Assembly: GCA_016919565.1 (NCBI GenBank) | Contig: JACXTO010000026.1 | Coordinates: 1 to 5,042, forward strand | Direction of reading: 5' to 3' | DNA length: 5,042 bases | Source of the DNA: Methanomassiliicoccaceae archaeon | Lineage (GTDB): Archaea > Thermoplasmatota > Thermoplasmata > Methanomassiliicoccales > UBA472 | Shown: positions 1 through 5,042 of the stretch, one piece after another | Position numbering within the stretch: the first letter of the stretch is position 1 | How the letters are laid out: the number at the start of each line of letters is the position of its first letter | Position numbers and translations under genes: made by a program | The notes under the pieces: generated by a model | Seen by the model: the letters and a program-made list of their open reading frames with translations, nothing else | Databases searched by the model: none | Told to the model about the DNA's origin: nothing

Positions 1-6
1 TATACC
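1..6 (+). promoter_or_regulatory. possible TATA box of tiaS, cut by the window edge
   Basis: The window opens with TATACC. It lies about 30 bases before the ATG at 32, the spacing expected of an archaeal TATA box serving a leaderless or near-leaderless transcript. No convincing Shine-Dalgarno precedes either candidate start (17 or 32). The bases upstream of the box are not visible, so this is a weak call whose main use is to favour the start at 32. Confidence 0.25.
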
Positions 7-31
7 GGCGCCGCCGATGGGGCAAACTCAG

Positions 32-1339
32 ATGTTCATAGCATTCGACGACACCGATTCAACCAAAGGGATGTGCACGACGTTCCTTGCCACCGAGATG
101 GTCAGGGCGGTCGACCTTGACCTGATCGGCCTTCCGAGGTTGGTACGGCTTAACCCGGCCGTGCCTTGGAAGACGAGAGGGAACGGTGCACTATGCATCC
201 GTTTCGGGAAGGGAACTGGCAAGCGGCGGTTGGTGGGGCGCATCGGAAGGAAGCCGGTCTTTTCGTTCGACCGCGGCCTGGAGCCGGAGGATGTCGACGA
301 GCTGTTTTCGACCGGAACCGAGCTTCTACGCGAATGGTCCCGCGTCAAGGAGGAGGCCAGCCCCGGGCTGGTAATGTCCCGGGTCCGCCCCTCGCCGGCG
401 ATATACTGGCAGGCCGTCCGCAGGGTCATCGAGAGGGAAATGGTCGAAAAAGAGCTGGAGCGGATTGGGGCCAGATCGGTCGGACTGTGCGGCGGAAGAG
501 GGGTGATCGGGGCGACCGCTGCGATGTCCTGGGTCCCGCACGATCGGACCTATGAGGTCCTGGCGTACCGCAAGAAGGAGAACTGGGGGAGCCAACGACG
601 GATCGTCAAGGGAGATGTGAGGCTTCTGGACGAACGTTTCCCTTCCACTTTCAACAACTACGATCATGACGCCGACGCCATGGCCATCGCCCCCCACTCG
701 CCCTGTCCGATCCTCCTCGGCATCAGGGGCGATGATCGCGAGGATTTGCCATTGGCCATGGCCAGCGTGAGGTCGGAGGCCAAGGACCGGTGGCTCCTCT
801 TCCTGACCAATCAGGGGACCGACGACCATGTCTTGACGGCATCAGGCTCGCTTGTCCCGGGAAGCACCTATCGGGTCCGGGGCAAAGTCGTCAAATCGCC
901 TAGGACCATGCCCGGGGGGTACGTTCTCTTCCAGCTGTCATCGGAAGGCACGGTCATGGACTGCGTCGCCTACGAGCCTTCCAAAGGATTCAGGGGCGAC
1001 GTGCGCGCGCTTCACGAAGGTGACGAGATCCAGGCTATAGGCGAGCTCAGGGATGCGCCCCGTTCCCTGAACCTGGAGAAGTTCGAGCTGATTGCTTTGG
1101 CGCAGGTGAGGCAGAAGATAGCCAATCCTCGCTGCCCCGTCTGCTCCAAAAGCATGCAGTCTTTGGGGAGCAACGCCGGCTTCCGCTGCCGCAAGTGCGG
1201 GCGGAAGGAGGACCGATCCAAAGCGGAGTACTCGCTGTTAGCGCGGAGCATCGAGCCAGGGTGGTACGAACCGCCGGTCTGCACCCGGCGGCACCTTAGC
1301 AAGCCATTGAAGCGCCTGGAACCCCGACTTCGTTGTTAG
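32..1339 (+). CDS. tiaS: tRNA(Ile2) 2-agmatinylcytidine synthetase (TiaS)
   Basis: TiaS joins agmatine to C34 of the CAU anticodon of tRNA(Ile2), using ATP, to make agmatidine; the tRNA then reads AUA as Ile and not AUG. Numbering from the ATG at 32 (435 aa): an N-terminal kinase-like part opens with DDTDSTKGMCTT (6-17), whose first Thr after Met-Cys (T16) matches the threonine known to be autophosphorylated in Archaeoglobus TiaS. Next come NPAVPWKTRGNGA (41-53), a ferredoxin-like part with GLCGGRGVIGATAA (151-164), the SPCPILLGIRGD block (223-234), NQGTDDH (260-266), an OB-fold near 280-360, and a zinc ribbon with Cys pairs 368/371 and 386/389. The tail EPGWYEPPVCTRRHLSKPL (408-426) is family-typical. 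Domains and length are complete. An in-frame ATG at 17 would add five residues, and the frame stays open to the window edge. I prefer 32 because family members begin right at this first beta strand. Identification is very secure; the exact start is not. Confidence 0.95.
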   Translation: MFIAFDDTDSTKGMCTTFLATEMVRAVDLDLIGLPRLVRLNPAVPWKTRGNGALCIRFGKGTGKRRLVGRIGRKPVFSFDRGLEPEDVDELFSTGTELLREWSRVKEEASPGLVMSRVRPSPAIYWQAVRRVIEREMVEKELERIGARSVGLCGGRGVIGATAAMSWVPHDRTYEVLAYRKKENWGSQRRIVKGDVRLLDERFPSTFNNYDHDADAMAIAPHSPCPILLGIRGDDREDLPLAMASVRSEAKDRWLLFLTNQGTDDHVLTASGSLVPGSTYRVRGKVVKSPRTMPGGYVLFQLSSEGTVMDCVAYEPSKGFRGDVRALHEGDEIQAIGELRDAPRSLNLEKFELIALAQVRQKIANPRCPVCSKSMQSLGSNAGFRCRKCGRKEDRSKAEYSLLARSIEPGWYEPPVCTRRHLSKPLKRLEPRLRC

Positions 1340-1358
1340 TCGAACACGAACATCGGCA

Positions 1359-1365
1359 TTTTTTT
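1359..1365 (+). terminator. poly-T stretch after tiaS, possible intrinsic terminator
   Basis: Seven consecutive T's begin 20 bases after the tiaS stop codon, in otherwise GC-rich sequence. Archaeal RNA polymerase can stop at oligo-T tracts without a hairpin, so this may end the tiaS transcript. The same T's run into the TATA-like box of the next gene, so the run may owe its presence to either role or both. Confidence 0.4.
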
Positions 1366-1370
1366 ATATG
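1363..1370 (+). promoter_or_regulatory. TATA-like box upstream of the thiolase gene
   Basis: TTTATATG resembles the archaeal box A consensus (TTTAWATA) and is the only AT-rich octamer of this kind between tiaS and the thiolase gene. Transcription would be expected to begin about 25 bases downstream, near 1390-1394, leaving a leader of roughly 35-40 bases that contains a Shine-Dalgarno. The start site is inferred from standard spacing. Confidence 0.5.
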
Positions 1371-1418
1371 GGAAGGGTCTTGATGCGGCTGGCATAATCA
1401 GGCCGGTCACTCGGAATC

Positions 1419-1425
1419 GGAGATG
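1419..1425 (+). promoter_or_regulatory. Shine-Dalgarno of the thiolase gene
   Basis: GGAGATG ends four bases before the ATG at 1430 and matches the anti-Shine-Dalgarno complement GGAGGTG at all but one position. It fixes the start and implies a leadered mRNA for this gene. Confidence 0.65.
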
Positions 1426-1429
1426 TCCC

Positions 1430-2605
1430 ATGGAAGAAATCGTCATCCTCAGCGCCGCGCGAACGGCGATCGGCAAGTTCAATGGCACGTTGAAGGACGT
1501 GCCTGCACCTGAGCTGGGTGCGACAGCGATCAAGGCGGCAGTGGAGCGCGCCGGCGTAAAACCAGAGGAAATACAGGAATGCATAATGGGCAACGTGCTC
1601 TCGGCGGGGATAGGCCAGAACCCTGCCCGCCAGGCTGCCATGAAGGCTGGCCTGAGGACGGACATGGGCTCGCTGGTCGTGAACGATGTCTGCGGCTCGG
1701 GCCTGATGGCCGTGATCGTGGGCGCGAACGCGATCAAGGCGGGCGAGCACAAGATGGTCGTCGCCGGCGGGATGGAGAGCATGAACAACGCACCCTACCT
1801 TCTCAAGAGGGCGCGCTTCGGCTACAACATCGGCGATGGCGTGCTCGTCGACCACATGGTTCATGACGGGCTTTGGGACTACTTCAACCAGATACATATG
1901 GGAATGACGGCGGAGTACGTGGGAGAACGGTTCCACGTGGGCCGCGCGGAGTCGGACCAGATGGCCTACGAGAGCCACATGAAGGCGCATAAGGCCTCCG
2001 TATCTGGGAAGTTCAAGAACGAGATCGTCCCCGTCAAGGTCCGAACCAAGAAGGGCGACATCGATTTCATGGTGGACGAGGGCATCAGGCCTGACACCTC
2101 GGTCGAGGCGCTCAACAAGCTCAAATCGGTCTTCAAGGAGGACGGCGTCGCGACCGCGGGGAACGCCTCACAGCTCAGCGATGGGGCGGCAGCGCTGGTC
2201 CTTAGCTCCGCCAGTTATGCGGAGAGGAACGGTCTCCAACCGTTAGCGCGCATCGTCGGCTATCACACCGGGGGGGTCGAGCCGAAGCACATAATGGAAG
2301 CGCCGGTCCCCACCACCCGCGAGTTGCTGAAGAAGCTCAAAATGAAGATAGAGGACATCGACCTTTTCGAGCACAACGAGGCGTTCGCCACCGCCTCCGT
2401 CGTTGTGAGGAACGAGCTGGGCGTGCCCAAGGACCGGTTCAACGTGAACGGGGGCGCGGTGGCCCTGGGCCACCCAATCGGCTGCAGCGGCGCAAGGGTC
2501 CTGACGACGCTGGTGCACTCGATGATAGATCGCGACGTCCACACCGGTATGGCGACGCTATGCCTTGGGGGAGGGAACGCCATCTCGATGGTGGTGTCCC
2601 GCTAG
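1430..2605 (+). CDS. acetyl-CoA C-acetyltransferase (bacterial-type thiolase)
   Basis: A thiolase of 391 aa, the normal length for tetrameric acetoacetyl-CoA thiolases (AtoB/PhaA type). It condenses two acetyl-CoA to acetoacetyl-CoA and CoA, or runs the cleavage in reverse; cytosolic. The catalytic set is intact: nucleophile Cys88 in NDVCGSG, Asn316 in HNEAFA, His348 in GGAVALGHPIGCSGAR, and the second Cys378 in CLGGGN. The N-terminal block AARTAIGKFNG and the block TAGNASQLSDGAA (242-254) are also family hallmarks. The product could feed the mevalonate pathway to archaeal lipids or take part in short-chain acyl-CoA breakdown. It is not flanked here by HMG-CoA synthase or a DUF35 partner, the usual companions of the distinct archaeal thiolase clade, so it looks like the bacterial type, perhaps acquired by transfer. 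Codon use looks like its neighbours' by eye, so any transfer is not recent. Longer-chain 3-ketoacyl-CoA cannot be excluded as substrate. Confidence 0.93.
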   Translation: MEEIVILSAARTAIGKFNGTLKDVPAPELGATAIKAAVERAGVKPEEIQECIMGNVLSAGIGQNPARQAAMKAGLRTDMGSLVVNDVCGSGLMAVIVGANAIKAGEHKMVVAGGMESMNNAPYLLKRARFGYNIGDGVLVDHMVHDGLWDYFNQIHMGMTAEYVGERFHVGRAESDQMAYESHMKAHKASVSGKFKNEIVPVKVRTKKGDIDFMVDEGIRPDTSVEALNKLKSVFKEDGVATAGNASQLSDGAAALVLSSASYAERNGLQPLARIVGYHTGGVEPKHIMEAPVPTTRELLKKLKMKIEDIDLFEHNEAFATASVVVRNELGVPKDRFNVNGGAVALGHPIGCSGARVLTTLVHSMIDRDVHTGMATLCLGGGNAISMVVSR

Positions 2606-2740
2606 AGGTCGTCCGCGAGGTCCTTTCTAGGCGCGGCGATTTCGGCCGCCCGCTCATTTCATACCGCGATCTCAGTTCGCCTGGCGAATCCAAGCGACCA
2701 GAAATTAAATAATGAGTAATGTATCACAACCGGGGTATTC
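2606..2740. other. intergenic gap between thiolase and M20 hydrolase
   Basis: These 135 bases carry no convincing small gene. The first 90 or so are GC-rich and contain a short hairpin (GCGGC at 2633-2637 pairing with GCCGC at 2645-2649, loop of seven) with no T run directly behind it, so it is a poor terminator candidate. The last 40 bases turn abruptly AT-rich and hold the promoter of the next gene. Confidence 0.6.
2702..2713 (+). promoter_or_regulatory. TATA box of the M20 hydrolase gene
   Basis: AAATTAAATAAT is twelve A/T bases in a GC-rich surrounding, centred about 33 bases before the ATG at 2741. With normal archaeal spacing (TATA centre about 26 bases before the transcript start), the RNA would begin near 2733 and have almost no leader. 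Only a weak GGGGT (2732-2736) lies before the start codon, in line with leaderless or near-leaderless translation. Confidence 0.6.
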
Positions 2741-3982
2741 ATGCCGTCTTTGGACGAACTTCTTTCAGCGGTTGAGGGCTATAAAAACGATATGGTCGAG
2801 GCGCTCACCGAGATGCTGCGCATCCCGGCGATCGGGCCGGAGAGCGGCGGCGAGGGCGAGTTCGAGCGCGCCCGCTACCTGCGCGAACTGGCTGGGAGGT
2901 GCGGTTTCGAGGACATCGAGAATCTGGACGCCCTTGACGAGCGGGTCAAGCTTCGCTCCCGCCCGAACATCATTCTCCGGCGGAAAGGCAACTCAGATCA
3001 AACGGTCTGGATCGTGGCGCATATGGACACGGTCCCCCCTGGCGACCTGGACGCATGGACCTGCCCTCCGTTCTCCCCGAAGGTGGTCGACGGCAAGCTC
3101 TATGGCCTGGGTGCGGAGGACAACGGGCAGTCGCTGATCGCATCACTGTTCGCCGCGAAGGTCCTGAACGACACGGGCATCACGCCAGAGCGAAGCATGG
3201 CACTGGCCCTGGTCTCCGATGAGGAGATGGGCAGCGACAAGGGGATCAAGTTCATGATCGAGGAGGGCGTGTTCCGTCAGAACGATTTCATCTACGTCCC
3301 CGATTTCGGCGAGCCGGACGGCTCCCTGATCGAGGTGGCCGAGAAGCACATCCTCTGGCTCAAGATCAACGTCAAGGGAAGGCAGACGCACGCCTCCACG
3401 CCTGAGAAGGGCATCAACGCCACCCGGGTCGGCAACGAGATGGCGACCTTCCTGAGCAATTACATGCACGAGAAGTACCCCGCGGAAGATCCGATGTTCA
3501 TGCCGTCGCACTCGACGTTCGAGCCGACCAAGCGCCTTCAGACCGTCGGCAATATCAACACCATCCCGGCGGAGGACACCTTCTACATGGACTTCAGGAT
3601 ACTGCCCCGCTACGAACCGGACGAGGTCCTGGCGACGGTGCGCAACGTGGCGCGCATGTTCGAGGACCGCAGCGGGGTGAAGGTGACGATCGACATCGAG
3701 CAGTTCACCCGGAGCGGACCGCCCTCCAGCACCGAGAGCATAGGGCTGATGTCTCTGGCGAGCGCCATCAAGAAGGTGAAGGGTGTGGACGCAACGCCGA
3801 AGGGCGTGGGCGGAGGGACATGCGCCAACTACTTCAGGCTGGCCGGCCTGGACGCGTATGCCTGGGAGACGGTTGACGAGTGCGCCCACTCCGTGAACGA
3901 GTACTGCAAGCTCGAGAACCTGGTGACGGATTCGAAGGTTTTCGTTTCGTTATTGGGATATCTCTGTTACGACATCCAGTGA
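2741..3982 (+). CDS. M20 family zinc metallohydrolase (DapE/ArgE-like)
   Basis: A 413-aa soluble di-zinc amidohydrolase of the M20 family, which removes acyl or aminoacyl groups from amino acids and small peptides. The metal and catalytic residues can be placed: His94 in AHMDTVP with Asp96, bridging Asp127 in GLGAEDNG, general base Glu161 and ligand Glu162 in SDEEMGS, Asp188 in VPDFGEP, and His383 in AHSVNEY. His217 in GRQTHAS, within the inserted lid/dimerisation domain (about 205-320), fits the histidine that reaches into the partner active site. The C-terminal block GGGTCANYFRLAGL (357-370) followed by ETVDECAHSVNEYC resembles, from memory, an archaeal subgroup often labelled succinyl-diaminopimelate desuccinylase. 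That label is not proven here: no lysine or arginine synthesis gene is nearby, and a dipeptidase or deacylase role is equally possible. The gene stands alone with its own TATA box and ends tail to tail with ftsY. There is no signal peptide. The family is very secure; the substrate is unknown. Confidence 0.92.
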   Translation: MPSLDELLSAVEGYKNDMVEALTEMLRIPAIGPESGGEGEFERARYLRELAGRCGFEDIENLDALDERVKLRSRPNIILRRKGNSDQTVWIVAHMDTVPPGDLDAWTCPPFSPKVVDGKLYGLGAEDNGQSLIASLFAAKVLNDTGITPERSMALALVSDEEMGSDKGIKFMIEEGVFRQNDFIYVPDFGEPDGSLIEVAEKHILWLKINVKGRQTHASTPEKGINATRVGNEMATFLSNYMHEKYPAEDPMFMPSHSTFEPTKRLQTVGNINTIPAEDTFYMDFRILPRYEPDEVLATVRNVARMFEDRSGVKVTIDIEQFTRSGPPSSTESIGLMSLASAIKKVKGVDATPKGVGGGTCANYFRLAGLDAYAWETVDECAHSVNEYCKLENLVTDSKVFVSLLGYLCYDIQ

Positions 3983-4004
3983 ACATTTCGAGCAAGGAAC
4001 GTAA
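3983..4004. other. short convergent gap between M20 hydrolase and ftsY
   Basis: Only 22 bases separate the two stop codons. Neither strand shows a T run or a stable hairpin here, so transcripts from both sides probably run into the opposite gene before ending. The T-rich stretch inside the last M20 codons (about 3938-3955) is the nearest candidate for a plus-strand stop signal. Confidence 0.55.
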
Positions 4005-4937
4005 CTACTCGCCAAAGAGGCGCTCGACCATCCACTTGCTGTCGAACTTCACGATCTCGTCATACTCCTGACCGGTGGAAAGGAACGCTATCGGCTTGTT
4101 GATCGCGTAGGCGATCGAAAGCGCCGCCCCGCCCTTGGCATCAGCGTCGATCTTGGTCAGAATGACCGCATCGATGCCCACTTCCTTGTCGAACACCCTC
4201 GCCTGTTCGACGGCATCGTTCCCGGCGAGCGAATCGCCCACGAAGACGATCAGGTGAGGCTTAACGACCCGCTTGATCTTCTTCATCTCGTCCATCAGGT
4301 TGGCGTTGGTCTGCATGCGGCCGGCGGTATCGACCAGGAGCACGTCCCGCTTGCGCGCCTTGGCATGATCGAGCGCGTCGAAGGCCACCGCTGCCGGGTC
4401 CCCACCGGCGGAATGCTTGACCACCTTGGAGCCCAACCTCTCGCCGTGGATGGAGATCTGCTCGATCGCTCCAGCCCGGAACGTGTCCGATGCGGAAAGA
4501 ACGGTCGTCAGCCCCATCTTGTGAATGCGGTTGGCGAGCTTCGCGATCATCGTGGTCTTCCCTGTCCCGTTGATGCCAACGAACATTATTACGATCGGTC
4601 TCTCGTGATTCATGATGTATTCGTCGAAGTCGAAGGTGTTGACCTTGAGGATGTTCTCCACCGCATCCTTCAGCGAAAGCCTGATGGCGTCGTTGACGTC
4701 GAAGCGCCGGTCGACCTTCTTGCCTATAAGGTCCTTACGCACCTCGGCCTTGATCTCCTCGACGACCGGGTAGGCCACGTCCGCCTCCATCAACCCCATC
4801 TCCAGCTGCGAGAGCGTCTCGTCCAGGTCCGATTCGCCGATGCTCCTGCCCGAGGTCCCGACCATCTCGGTCGCGCTCTCGGGGAGCGGCTCTTCCTTCT
4901 TCTTTAGCCCCAGGACCTTCTTCACCGCCTCGAACAA
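4005..4937 (-). CDS. ftsY: signal recognition particle receptor FtsY
   Basis: FtsY is the SRP-receptor GTPase. It docks SRP54-ribosome complexes at the membrane and, by mutual GTP hydrolysis, hands nascent membrane and secreted proteins to the SecYEG translocon. The protein is 310 aa. It opens with a short amphipathic, Lys-rich helix (MFEAVKKVLGLKKK, 1-14), a likely membrane anchor, in place of the long acidic A domain of E. coli FtsY. A helical N domain follows (about 30-105), then the G domain: P-loop GINGTGKTT (121-129), DTFRAGA (151-157), DTAGR (203-207), DSLAGND (235-241), TKID (261-264) with the closing DAKGG (265-269), and STGQ (287-290). The tail ending in VERLFGE is family-typical. 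The start is TTG; no ATG or GTG gives a better fit, and a good Shine-Dalgarno sits four bases upstream. It lies 13 bases after the putative prefoldin alpha gene, a pairing conserved in many archaea, so co-transcription is likely. SRP54 is excluded because its C-terminal Met-rich RNA-binding domain is absent. Confidence 0.96.
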   Translation of the reverse strand: MFEAVKKVLGLKKKEEPLPESATEMVGTSGRSIGESDLDETLSQLEMGLMEADVAYPVVEEIKAEVRKDLIGKKVDRRFDVNDAIRLSLKDAVENILKVNTFDFDEYIMNHERPIVIMFVGINGTGKTTMIAKLANRIHKMGLTTVLSASDTFRAGAIEQISIHGERLGSKVVKHSAGGDPAAVAFDALDHAKARKRDVLLVDTAGRMQTNANLMDEMKKIKRVVKPHLIVFVGDSLAGNDAVEQARVFDKEVGIDAVILTKIDADAKGGAALSIAYAINKPIAFLSTGQEYDEIVKFDSKWMVERLFGE

Positions 4938-4941
4938 TGGA

Positions 4942-4947
4942 CCACCT
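4942..4947 (-). promoter_or_regulatory. Shine-Dalgarno of ftsY, deciding a TTG start
   Basis: On the minus strand AGGTGG begins three bases after the pfdA stop codon and ends four bases before the TTG at 4937. The strong match and correct spacing support the rare start codon. The placement suggests that a ribosome finishing pfdA can re-initiate on ftsY. Confidence 0.65.
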
Positions 4948-4950
4948 GGC

Positions 4951-5042
4951 TCAGGCCTTTCCCTGCAGCCTGTCGTACTCGGCCTGGACCTGCCGGGTGA
5001 GATTGGCGGAGCGGGTCTCGAGGATGGTCATGCTTTCGCCGA
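4951..5042 (-). CDS. pfdA: probable prefoldin subunit alpha, C-terminal end (partial)
   Basis: The frame is open from the window edge to a TGA at 4953-4951 and encodes 29 complete codons. The residues (for example TILETRSANLTRQVQAEYDR, ending LQGKA) are helical and charged, with hydrophobic positions spaced as in a coiled coil, as expected for the C-terminal arm of prefoldin alpha. Prefoldin is an archaeal hexameric chaperone that holds unfolded proteins in its coiled-coil tentacles and passes them to the thermosome. The main support for the name is context: in many archaea the gene directly before ftsY is pfdA, often after the ribosomal protein LX gene. The visible part is too short to name by sequence alone. 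Confidence 0.7.
   Translation of the reverse strand, partial: GESMTILETRSANLTRQVQAEYDRLQGKA

Noticed and set aside
326..829. 167-codon minus-strand frame inside tiaS
   Set aside because: It is antisense to conserved TiaS blocks, with low-complexity composition and no recognisable motif.
1387..1404. Possible small hairpin (GGCTG ... CAG-G-CC) before the thiolase start, considered as a leader regulator
   Set aside because: It needs a bulged base, and the expected transcript start (about 1390-1394) falls inside it, so the 5' arm would be partly missing from the RNA.
1364..1990. 208-codon minus-strand frame over the start of the thiolase gene
   Set aside because: It runs antisense to the thiolase active-site Cys region and its His/Arg-rich translation matches nothing known to me.
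2633..2649. Hairpin GCGGC / GCCGC with a 7-base loop after the thiolase gene
   Set aside because: Five base pairs with no T run behind it; such short GC hairpins are common by chance at this base composition.
2712..3137. Plus-strand frame starting ATG at 2712, overlapping the M20 start in another frame
   Set aside because: Its ATG lies inside or next to the TATA box, so it would probably not be on the transcript, and its Arg/Ser-rich product is typical of a shifted frame of a GC-rich gene.
3143..3889. 248-codon open frame on the minus strand inside the M20 gene
   Set aside because: It lies fully antisense to a gene with a complete active site, its translation (rich in His, Arg, Leu and Val) matches no family I know, and long antisense frames are expected in GC-rich genes.
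4254..4907. 217-codon open frame on the plus strand across ftsY
   Set aside because: It is antisense to the ftsY GTPase motifs and shows no domain of its own; a by-product of GC-rich codon use.
1..5042. CRISPR arrays, tRNA/rRNA genes, insertion sequences, attachment sites, defence genes
   Set aside because: No spaced direct repeats, cloverleaf-like sequence, transposase motif or terminal inverted repeats were seen on either strand; nearly all of the window is occupied by five housekeeping-type genes.

Overview
This window looks like ordinary chromosomal DNA from a GC-rich archaeon. Two things show this. First, tRNA(Ile2) agmatidine synthetase (TiaS) is found only in archaea. Second, the reverse strand carries the end of a probable prefoldin alpha gene directly followed by ftsY, a classic archaeal gene pair. 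TATA-like boxes just upstream of two or three of the genes also fit archaeal transcription. The phylum cannot be fixed from the sequence alone; a euryarchaeal or Thermoplasmatota-type lineage is my guess, not a result.

Layout, left to right. On the plus strand, tiaS (about 32-1339) makes the modified base that lets tRNA(Ile2) read AUA. An intergenic strip of 90 bases follows, with a T7 run merging into a TATA-like box. Then comes a complete thiolase (1430-2605) of the bacterial acetoacetyl-CoA type, with the full Cys88/His348/Cys378 catalytic set. A 135-base gap (2606-2740) holds an AT-rich promoter close to the next start codon. A complete M20-family zinc hydrolase follows (2741-3982). It ends 22 bases from the stop of ftsY, which runs the opposite way (4937-4005). 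The last 92 bases are the 3' end of a gene on the minus strand whose product tail is short, helical and charged, best explained as prefoldin subunit alpha.

The genes form four likely transcription units rather than one pathway: tiaS (translation fidelity), the thiolase (C2+C2 condensation, for mevalonate synthesis or acyl-CoA turnover), the M20 hydrolase (substrate unknown), and pfdA-ftsY on the opposite strand (protein folding and membrane targeting). The three plus-strand genes have gaps and their own promoter-like signals, so I do not see an operon there. pfdA and ftsY are 13 bases apart and very likely co-transcribed, with the ftsY Shine-Dalgarno starting right after the pfdA stop.

I found no mobile element, CRISPR array, tRNA/rRNA gene, defence system or broken gene. 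I do not think the window holds an undescribed system. The points most worth a second look are the bacterial-type thiolase in an archaeal setting, the mixture of short-leader and SD-led starts, the TTG start of ftsY, and the unknown substrate of the M20 enzyme.
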